In this document: positions 55,401 through 64,000 of the stretch, one piece after another
Position numbering within the stretch: the first letter of the stretch is position 1
Layout: the number at the start of each line of letters is the position of its first letter
DNA from: Promerops cafer
Taxonomy: Eukaryota > Chordata > Aves > Passeriformes > Nectariniidae
Direction of reading: 5' to 3'
DNA: 64,000 bases
Assembly: GCA_013398275.1 (NCBI GenBank)
Contig: VZSE01013530.1
Span: 434,001 to 498,000, forward strand
Notes under the pieces: model-generated
Seen by the model: the letters and a program-made list of their open reading frames with translations, nothing else
What the model was told of the DNA's origin: nothing
Databases searched by the model: none
Translations under genes and position numbers: made by a program

Positions 55401-58400
55401 TCTCTCTTCTGTTCTTCTACTTTGAGCTCCTTTTCTTACCTCTTCTAACCTGTTAATCTCCTGCCATGACTTAATTTCTTATTAGAAGAGTGTTTTAAAC
55501 AACTTCTGGACATGAATGCTTCAGGATTAAAAAAAAAAAAAGTTCCTCTCGTTCTGCATGGAAGGACAGAAGTGAAATGTGTCTTCACAGACTGATGAAG
55601 GTTTTCTGGTAGTTTAGTTCAGGTTTATAATATTCCTTCAGTGAGGCTCCAGAATACTTCTCAGTCCCTTACTCTGTTATTTGTGACTTTGTGCAACCAG
55701 ACATTTTCATAGAATCATAGAGTGGTTTGGGTTGGAAAGGACCTTAAAGATTGTGTAGTTCCAAGCCCCCTGCCTTGGGCAGGGACACCCTCCTAGACCA
55801 GTTGGTCGAAGCCTCGTCCAACCTGGCCTTGAACACTTCCAGGTCATTTCAGCCCAGTCCTCTCACAGCAGCTACCCGGGTGCTCCTGGATGTCTGTACA
55901 GGCACCGTGCCAGTGTTCAGCCCTGTGCCACTCCAATGACCTGTGCTTTTACTCTTCTTTGGTATTGGGTACCTGACACCAGTTGTGGTGCAGACCTTCT
56001 GCTGTCAGGCATATTCCCCTTGCTGTGGCAAACCAAGCTAGAAGCCACCGAATACTCACCTTAATGGTCCTTGGTAGAAACTGCAGTGCTTTGTGGCTTA
56101 GTTCCCTCAAAAACATTCTCCATGGGGAACAGGACTCTTTGTGGCTGTTGAATCTGGGTTATTGCTTTTGGATTCCAGTGTGAGGACTGGAAATTCAGTC
56201 TCGCGTGCTCTGAAGAGTTCCCTTGCAGGACTTGCTGGGAGATAAGGTTTTGGGTACTTTGGCTGGCTTGAGAAGCAGGACTGGCAATGGGGCTGATAGG
56301 AAGGGAAACAGCCACAGAGTCAAACTTGAAACATTAACAATTCACTGAGCCAGGAACGAGGGGGTGAGGAGGGGGGGAAAGGGACACAGTCTAAAGGGCT
56401 TGCAGGGAGGTGGTGGTTGTACAAAAGCTGCTTTGGAGAAAGAGCTCATAGAAAGGAGAGCTCTCCCAAAGGGGTATAAGGGTTAGGGCTGGGCAAGAAG
56501 ACTGAGAATGTGAGGAAAAACATATGTTAGAAAAAGGTGAAAGTGTGGAAGAAACACAATTGGCTCAGTGTTAGGAAGGGGGAATATCTTGTGCATAGTG
56601 CTGTAACTACAGCATTCTGTAGCATCTGGCACTTCATAAACATGTTGTGTGAACAAGTTTTAGCTGCAGAAGGTTTGAAATGCCAGTTTCCTGGTAACTG
56701 CAGAGCTTTAGGCAGCATTCAGACAGAAATTCTGGCCCAGAATCCAAACCAGTAAGGCTTAGGAAAATGCAACAAGCAGATATATCAGTACAATAGGGGG
56801 AGAAGAATCTTGTGCCATGCTTCTGTCCTTCATCATTGATCTTTGTATCCAGCTTAATTAGTAGTCATTAATTGATAGCAAAAGTGGAGGTTATATATTG
56901 GAGTATATAGCCATAATTGTAGAATACTTACTGAGCTAACAAGATTAAATCTGAGCTATTATAGGACTCTTCTAAGCTTCAGTGATTTTCTTTTGTTTAA
57001 CTTCCTCCCTGAAACCAGATAACCTCTTGTTCAAAGAGTTTCTTTTCATGCTAAAGCCAGCTTTAATAAAAGCAATTACCTGAAAGAGCTATTGAAAATA
57101 AAATATTGCTGTACATAACTGATTGATTCATTGACACCACCTTATAAAGTAGAAATTATGACTGGCTTGAATAAGGGCTGTATTGATAATAACACAAGTA
57201 GTAATGCAGTGAAAGAAAATATGTCCATTGCATGTATTAAGCCCTAACGGGATAGAAAATAACTAGTACCATTGCCTGAAATAATCAGTCAGCACTGCTG
57301 AGTTGCCTCTGTGAATTTCCCGGCTGAATTCCTTTTCTGGAAATTTTATCACAGGATTATAATTAATGTGTTGCGCAAAGCTGTCTTATTTTACCAGTCA
57401 GGTGTTCTACACAGTGCCTACCTGGGCAGCAGAACTGTAGGGAGGGAATGCTTTGGGGGGCAGTGTGCATGGCACTGCACCTTCCCATGTTCCTCTGTGG
57501 TTTCTTTCCCAACAAGCCTCTTGATCTGCTGTCCCTCAAAATACTAGTGGTGTCTCTCCAGCTATTGTATTACAGTGACTGAAGGTCAGACTTTAAAATG
57601 ATTTCTCTATGTGTAGCTGAGACAGACTAGCTCTGGCAACTGGTGCTGGCTTTACAGAGTACAGTATTAGCTAAGATGAAATCAATAGCATGATATCTGA
57701 CCTTTAGAGAAAAAAAAAAAAAAAAGAAGAGAAAAAACCCCGCATAGAATAAAATGGTTAATGCCCAGAGAATGGGATATTTCTGTGAAAAGGGGACAAA
57801 GTCTGGTAACAGCCAGTGCAGCAACCTTGGCTGAAGGGGGGTGTCACAGTTGTGTTCAAAGTGATGCAAGAGCAGCAGGAACACACAGCATGAGAAGGAC
57901 CAACCCAGCCACAGTTCAGAACTAGAGGACAGTCTGCATTCAGACAGGTGTGCACTTCTGACAAAGCTGCTAGGAGCTGCCCTTCTCATTTCATTTTTGC
58001 TCCGCAAAATGGCTCTCCTTCTTATAGGCAGAAGGCTAAAACATGGTCAAGCAATTGGAAAAGAAGAGGAGGAAGGTACTGTTGCTGTGCTGATGTGAGC
58101 TTCCCACTACTACTTCAGTAGTTGAGGAGCCTTGGTTGGATCTGTTGCATTACTGGTTTTTTCCCATGAATTCCTAAAATGCTGTCACAAACCTTAGTCC
58201 TTCAGCAGAAAGGGGTCTTGAATTATAGAAATTTCTCAAGAGAAAACAGTTATACAAATTGAGCAGCCCTGTGTATTCTGCAAAAGGAAACTGAAGCTCT
58301 CCTAAAACAGAAAACAAACATGAGCCTAATGGTAGGTACTTAAATCACAGCTGATTCTTCTGTAAAGAGGCTCTTCTGTGGCGGCTTAGGGTAGGAAGGG

Positions 58401-61400
58401 AGATATTTACAACAATGTTGTACATAGCTCTTTAACCCAGCAGGCTGCCACTTCTAACAGAAAATTGGGGTTTTTGCCAACACATGATGCATAGATAAAC
58501 ACAGAGACAGGCAGGGTAAATAGCTTGTATTTCAAATAAGCCAGAAGAGTAGTACACCTATAGGGAAACTTACTTAAATGGCTTTCTGTATGCTTGTATC
58601 TTCTGAATTCCATGAGCGACTTCTGATCATACCTTTCTCTGTGCAAGTTTGTTTTAGAATAATTTAATATGAAGTTGCTTTTCATTCTGGAAAGTAACAT
58701 GAGTTTTGGGCCTCTCACTACAAGAAAGACATTGAGATAGTGGAACACGTTCAGAGAAGGACAAAGGAGCTGGGGAAGGGGCTGAAGCACAGGGCTGATG
58801 AGGAGAGGCTGAGGGAGCTGGAGAAAAGGAGGCTCAGGGAGGACCTTCTTGCTGTCTAAAACTCCCTGACAGGAGGGTGGAGCTGGGTGGCATTCAGCCT
58901 CTTCTCCAGGTAGCAAGTGGCACAGTGAGAGGCAACTGCCTCAAGCTGTGCCTGAAGAGAGTTAGATTCAATATTAGGAAAAATTACATCACTAAAAGGA
59001 TTGTCAAGCGCTGAACCAGACTGCCCAGGGCGGTGGTGGAGTCACCATACCTGGAGGGATTTAAAAGACTTGCAGGTGTGGTACTCGGGAACATGGTTTA
59101 GTGGTGAACACAGCAATGCCAGATTAACAGTTGGACTCGATGATCTTAGAGGTCTTTTCCAACCCAAAGGTAATGTTTGCAGCCTGTGTGTTGTTGATTC
59201 TAGTTGAACTTTGGATAGCAGATCATAGATGGCAGGGTAGTGGAGAGTGTCAGTGAGGATTCTGGCTGAGCCTGTTCATGTGTGTCCCCTTCAGTGGGAT
59301 ATCCCTGACACCCACTGATATCCCTGCCACCTGAGCTGTACAGATGTTTTATTGTAACCATCTCTCTACCCTAGAAGCCTGAGTGTGATTTTAAGACTTC
59401 CACGCTTTTGGAGTATCTCTGGTCTATTGAAAAGACAAGCAGAACACCCCATATTTTTCACTATTATTTCTGAATTTTATTTAGTTAGAAATGAAAAGAT
59501 TGCTTAACATTTGTGTGGTGTAATAGGATGCTAATGCAAAGAAAAGTGGGTGGTGACTTTTTATTAAATCTCAAGTGACTAGCAGACAGTTCAGATTTGT
59601 CTAAACCAACCAGATTTTCCTCAGTGTTTTTGTATTACTTAAATAGTACTGAGCTAATGTTGTCAGCTGTTAAATTTTCATCAGGATATACTGAATACAC
59701 CTCGTCAGGAATAACATGGTGTAAGCATTTGAGTGGTGTTTGTTGGTCTATATCTGGAAAGCTTTAATCTCTTAATATCTTGTTTCCTAATTCTGTTGCT
59801 TTATCCAGTAACATTTCATAGCTCTGTCCACAGCTGAGAGAGACTTTGATCTCTTCTGTGGTAGAAAATTTTGTACTACTTTTCCCACAGATGCAGTTTC
59901 TGTTGTCTTACTGCTTTCTCTGTTGCTTTTTAACCTAAAAATTTTCAAGCATACAAATTTCAAGGTGCCTACTTGAATTTTGAGAATGCTGCCTCCTCAT
60001 TCAAGGTGCTCTTTGTTGCTTTTATGGCTTTTCACTGTAATAACCCATTACCTTGTTCTTGTGGCCATTTTTGTTTTCACATCATATTTTAGTTTTGATC
60101 ATGATTGTACTGAAGGAAACAGTGCATAATCTTAAGGATTACTGTTTTTAATAATCCCATATATTTTAGGTAAATTTATGTTGGCCATAATGTCTACTTT
60201 CAGAGTTATTTTTGGCTGTTTGAGGGGATTCTGTGGAATTGTAGCCATTTAGAAAATGGTATTTTCCAACAGATGTATCATGCCTGAGATTCTTGAATAT
60301 GATTTCATGGGAGAAGGATGGGATTTTTAGCTTTCAAGGCTTGAGAAACTTCCAATCACAGTCTGCTAGTGCTTTCCCCCTTCCATGTTTTGGAGTGGAA
60401 ATGTTCAGAACAAGGGAGAATTGTGCATCAAACAGCTTTTATCTTAACAGAGGGCAAAAAGTTTGGTGGCACATGTGCTGTGTTGTGATTCTTCCATGTT
60501 TTCAAAAAGGACTGTAATTCCTTTGAAAAATACACACTATTCTCAAATTTAAGATTACAAAGACAAGCTGCAAAAGGGCAGTGGGCATGAACATGCTCTT
60601 CTGTGATGGTTGACGGTTGTGATGGCCATCACCAGTGCTGCAAAACACGTGTGGATCAGTGCTAGCTAGCAGTTTCCACAGGGATTCGAGTCATGATGTC
60701 AGGGTAATGGAAGAAAACACTCTATAAAATCTGGCTTCAGGCATCTGTATTTCAGATTTTCCCTGATGCCTGTATGAAACAAAAATACAGCAAATAGTCC
60801 TCCATGTCTGAGATGTCTAATACAGGCTTGAAAAACAATTGTGAAAAGGATGTGCTGGTATCTGGCTCCCCACCCTCCTTCCAGGGGAACAGGGAGAGGC
60901 ACTTCTTGTCCAAATTAAGAGATGCAACGACTTCCTGTACGGCTGCCACAGTATAGATTCATCTGCACTGGTTTTTGTTAGGCAAGCAGAATATTTTCTT
61001 TCTTGTTTCAGAAAACATCTTTATCTCTTTGAATCTCCTTTGTTACAGATTTTAACCTTGGCTATTTTAAGCTGAGAGTGCTTAAAAAGACCTTTTCTTT
61101 TGCTTCCAGCTAATATGTTAAACTGGATATTTTTCTGGTGGTAGATTTTTTTTGCTGAAATCTCATAGTTGTGCTTAGCTCACTTTTCAAAAAGGAAAAA
61201 AATTATGGGAGACTTCATTTGATTTGCTCTTACATTTTAGAACTAATGTTTTCTGAGCTATTATGCAAATAACTTGGTTTTTTATGTCATGAAAAAATCA
61301 CTGTTTATCCCAACTATTTTTAGTAGCCAAAGATTATTATACTCTTGGCATTCAAAAGGATAAATAGATAAATATATTTGCATTATAAACTGTTGCTGGC

Positions 61401-62524
61401 TCTAAATTAAAATCCTTTAATGATATGACCAGTGTGTCAGTCTAAACTGCGTTTCCAGTTGTGCAAACAGATCCGTCTTTCATCAGTTTCAGCTGCTGTG
61501 AAGTTACTTCTGCCTTGGTTTTTGTGCCTTTTGTACACAGCTCTGTGGCTTTGGGTTGTTCCAGGATATGTTACACCATCAGAAGGGACAAAAGAGCTTT
61601 GCACACTGTTGAATTCAGACATCTGGCATTTGCCATTTCTGTTTCTCTTCCTTTATACCGTCTATACCTGTTTAGCTGACGGGTACATTGTGTTTGCAAA
61701 CCCATTTGTTTCTCTATGAATTTGAATACATTTCCTTGTAGACAAAATGTGCATATGTAAAAAGCTGATGTTGGCTGCTGGGGTTTTACAAGATCAGCTT
61801 TTACAATATTGTCCTTTTTTTTACAGTAGCCTGCACATGGCAGATAATTCTGAAATCTTGTTTTCACAACCTGCTTTGTTTAGTTGTACTTCCCACTGCA
61901 GTGATATTTGTGGCTACATTAGGAAGGAAAAAAAGACCTGTACTCCCTAGAATGACTGATAAACAGCTGTTTTTTAAATGCCTATAGCAGATGAACCATA
62001 TTCTAATGTTTTTCTGCCTCTAGGCAGGTATTGATTTGAATGTGAATTCATTATTCTAGCTGCACTGGAGTTAAAAATAGCTGGTGTTAGTGAGCCTAAT
62101 TCTTGGGCATATAGTCACAGCTTTCAATGCGTGAGACTTCTTATTTTAAAATCTTTTTTTTATAAGAATACAGTTATCTTTAGGCTTTCTTCACAAGAGA
62201 ATAGTGGCTTCCTAGAGCATAACATTTAAGTACTTCAGCAACTTGGAATTAGGATTTTTCTTTTTTTTTTTTCTTTGTTTTGCCTGTTAGAAGAAATTGG
62301 CGTCTGTGTAAATTTGTTTCCCATTTCAGTTGCAGATCGGCTGGGCTGTGACCCTCGAACACGTTTCCAGGTCCCACCAAACACCAAGCAGTGGATTGCT
62401 TTACTACAGAGAGGAAATTGTACATTTAAAGAGAAAATACTGCGAGCTGCTTCACATAATGCCACAGCTGTGGTCATTTACAACAATATGTCTAGTGAAG
62501 AACCTGTCACGATGACTCATCAAG
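52153..62524 (+). CDS. RNF130: RNF130 (Goliath-type E3 ubiquitin ligase), exons 1-2, partial
   Basis: RNF130 is a membrane-anchored RING-H2 E3 ubiquitin ligase with a lumenal protease-associated (PA) domain, acting in the endosomal/secretory system. The first two exons join in phase 1 (G|TT gives Val) into 154 codons plus one base. They encode a leader with a leucine run (VLLLLPLLLW), DNASQAYYTALINVTV, RIDRGRYGQDSPKVEVKG, then ADRLGCDPRTRFQVPPNTKQ, WIALLQRGNCTFKEKI and AVVIYNN. Similarity to remembered human RNF130 is strong throughout. The transmembrane helix, RING-H2 domain and C-terminus lie in exons beyond the window. The nearest homologues RNF149/RNF150 share the fold, but the sequence fits RNF130 better. 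Confidence 0.93.
54712..54866 (-). mobile_element. CR1 LINE 3'-end fragment, antisense
   Basis: + strand reads GAATCAAAGAATCACAGAAT, GGTTTGTGTTGGAAGGGACC, CAACCCCCCTGCCATGGGCA, the reverse complement of the CR1 3' end. It is severely 5'-truncated, at about 155 bp. Confidence 0.92.
55709..55845 (-). mobile_element. CR1 LINE 3'-end fragment, antisense
   Basis: + strand reads ATAGAATCATAGAGTGGTTT, GGGTTGGAAAGGACCTTAAA, GGGCAGGGACACCCTCCTAG and ends near GAACACTTCCAGG. It covers the same part of CR1 as the copy 1 kb upstream but differs in sequence, so it is an independent insertion, not a local duplication. Confidence 0.92.
57708..57725. repeat. Poly(A)-rich tract in RNF130 intron 1
   Basis: A run of about 17 A followed by GAAGAGAAAAAACCCC. 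No SINE or processed-pseudogene body was recognised next to it. Confidence 0.8.
58695..59170 (+). mobile_element. CR1 LINE 3' fragment, sense
   Basis: The longest CR1 copy in the window (about 475 bp). It runs from a CTCTCACTACAAGAAAGACA block through GGAGAGGCTGAGGGAGCTGG and GGTGGTGGAGTCACCATACC to GGTCTTTTCCAACCC. It includes the 3' UTR region and little or no intact reverse-transcriptase coding sequence. Confidence 0.92.
62330..62524 (+). CDS. RNF130: RNF130 exon 2 (PA domain)
   Basis: Acceptor CCATTTCAG, donor CAAG|GTAAA; 195 nt, phase 1 in and out. Encodes ADRLGCDPRTRFQVPPNTKQ, WIALLQRGNCTFKEKILRAA and NATAVVIYNNMSSEEPVTMT, the central PA-domain strands with paired cysteines (LGCD, GNCTF). 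A second AG six bases downstream would drop Val-Ala in frame, but the first gives the human-like GVAD junction. Confidence 0.94.
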
Positions 62525-64000
62525 GTAAATAAAATGTAATTCCTTCCCTATAATGCTTTTGCCATATAAACTACTGCTAAAGAGCCCTTGGCATTGGACA
62601 GATAGTACTGGAAGTAGCCCATTCCCTAATGATATTTGCATATATGCGATGTAGTGAAATAAGCCAATAATTCTGAAAAGTTATTTTCCTTTAGCATACA
62701 TTTATCCAGTGAGGAACACTTTCCTCTGCACTGGGGATGTGGGTGTGCTGGAGTGAGGAAATGCCTGTAAGATGTGAGGAGCAGTCTTTCAAACCTTTCT
62801 GCAGAAGAGAAGCTAACATACAGATATAATGGAAGATCTAGAATTTTACAAAGCATCTGAACCTGAAGAATTCTGTAGCAGCATGTCTTCAACTCACTGT
62901 TCTGGTGGGGACCTTCGAATGTTAACAGTTGTATTTTGGGATCTGAGCTTGCATCCTTCTTTAATGACAATTTACAGAGGGTTCTCCTTCTACAATGAAA
63001 GTCTGAGTGCCATACAGGAATCAACAAAACAGTGATTTGGAGGGCAGTTGCCTCTGTAAATTGTCTAGAATAATGCCAGAAGTCTGTTTTTCTAGAGAGT
63101 TCTCTTTTTTTACAGCTGCCTATGTGTAAAATTTTACTGTTTCTGGACTTACTTTTGTTGCTGGAAGCTTCATATGTAAACATTTTCCTTGGTTAAAAAT
63201 TATTTTTGCAATTCTGATAACTACCTTTTTTATTTTCCAGAAGGTTTTCTCATTTTTGAGCTATTTAGCTTAATCAGAAAAGGCATATCTCTATATTTGG
63301 TGGTGGCACTGCTGTCTGATTTTTTTTTTTTTTTCCCAGAATATTTTCAGTCTCTTTTAGCATAGTGGGTTGCTTGGAAACTAGAATTTCTTAATTATTG
63401 CTCTGCATATTGTCACACAATTAGAATTTAATTCCTTTACTAAAGAAATGCTATGGTTGTTTCTTTCTTTTTTTACCAAGGAAAATTTAGAGGGGTTTGA
63501 CCTTCCCAACTCTCTATACCACAGGAATTTTGCAGGGGGGTTTTGACCTCCATGTAGCAATTCAAAGCCTGTTGACAATTGATTTTTATCTCAGGTACCT
63601 TCCTTAGACATTTTTATAAGTAATCTGCAGGCAAAAAGTCCCATATTCTGATGAAACTTTTTTTGCCACCTTCCCTTTTTTTTTTTTTTTTTTTAATATC
63701 CCCCATTTCTCTCTCTACAGTTGTAGTGCTCTCTTAAACCTTCATCTCTGGACTCTTTGAACTACCTGTAAGAATATTTATATAAATACGCTCTATTTAG
63801 CAAGGATTGTTGTTTTCCTGTGGTCTGGAATACCTCAGTGTGTCAGGAAAAAAGGCTACTACTACTAATACAGCTTTAGCACTGTTGGCTCTATTACATG
63901 TTAAACCATATAATGAGTTTGATTATAACTTTACTACCTTCTTTCTCATAATGCTGTTAGATTTGGCAGTTGCTTTACAGCAGTAAGATGGAGTCTGTCT
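62525..64000 (+). other. RNF130: RNF130 intron 2, partial
   Basis: AT-rich intronic DNA with several poly(T) runs (for example around 63321 and 63679). In mammals this intron carries the miR-340 hairpin; I found no match to the mature sequence as I remember it within this part. Confidence 0.7.

Larger units (their letters stand above)
52421..62329 (+). other. RNF130: RNF130 intron 1
   Basis: A 9.9-kb AT-rich intron. It contains CR1 fragments at about 54712, 55709 and 58695, A-runs near 55527 and 57708, and no recognisable exon on either strand. Its base composition is clearly more AT-rich than the FLT4 introns. Confidence 0.85.

Noticed and set aside
54712..55845. Local duplication of one CR1 fragment
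   Set aside because: The two copies differ in sequence and end points; independent insertions explain them better.

Overview
This is a stretch of vertebrate, almost certainly avian, nuclear DNA. Large coding regions are split into small exons by GT-AG introns, five CR1 LINE fragments are present, and GC-rich CpG-island promoters alternate with AT-rich introns. There are no operons and no long uninterrupted ORFs of bacterial type. The exact species cannot be read from the sequence.

Two genes, both on the + strand, account for the coding content. The first is FLT4 (VEGFR-3, the VEGF-C/VEGF-D receptor tyrosine kinase of lymphatic endothelium). I placed 29 consecutive coding exons, corresponding to human exons 2-30, at 11689-44370. 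Every splice phase closes, giving 4073 nt of coding sequence. With an exon 1 of about 58 coding nt this makes a protein of about 1376 residues, close to human VEGFR-3 (about 1363 from memory). Exon 1 (signal peptide) was not found; 1-11688 is best read as intron 1, or intron 1 plus upstream DNA. The exons encode seven Ig domains, one membrane helix, a juxtamembrane segment, a split kinase with all catalytic motifs intact, and a tyrosine-rich tail ending at 44370. A long 3' UTR probably ends near 48.1 kb, with a possible proximal poly(A) signal at 45269.

The second gene is RNF130 (Goliath-type RING E3 ligase). Its CpG-island promoter lies at about 51350-52430, exon 1 at 52153-52420 and exon 2 at 62330-62524. 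The RING domain and the rest of the gene lie beyond the window.

Between the two genes (48.1-51.3 kb) are a degenerate minisatellite with a 73-bp core, a small CpG island carrying a perfect YY1-type AAGATGGCGGC motif, a (GGGCAT)n repeat, and a CR1 fragment abutting the RNF130 island. Intronic DNA holds a long (ATCCC)n array, two short tandem duplications, a CpG island in FLT4 intron 3, and three CR1 pieces in RNF130 intron 1.

The most notable points are: a VEGFR-1/2-type KDYIPL docking tyrosine in the VEGFR-3 tail that human VEGFR-3 lacks; direct FLT4-RNF130 adjacency in an order that skips several genes present between them in human; an in-frame cascade of tandem acceptors at FLT4 exon 11; an upstream ORF ending in an ATGA overlap with the RNF130 start; and three alternating TTGTGG/CCACAA elements at exact 18-bp spacing in the RNF130 promoter. 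I found no CRISPR array, tRNA, rRNA or endogenous retrovirus.
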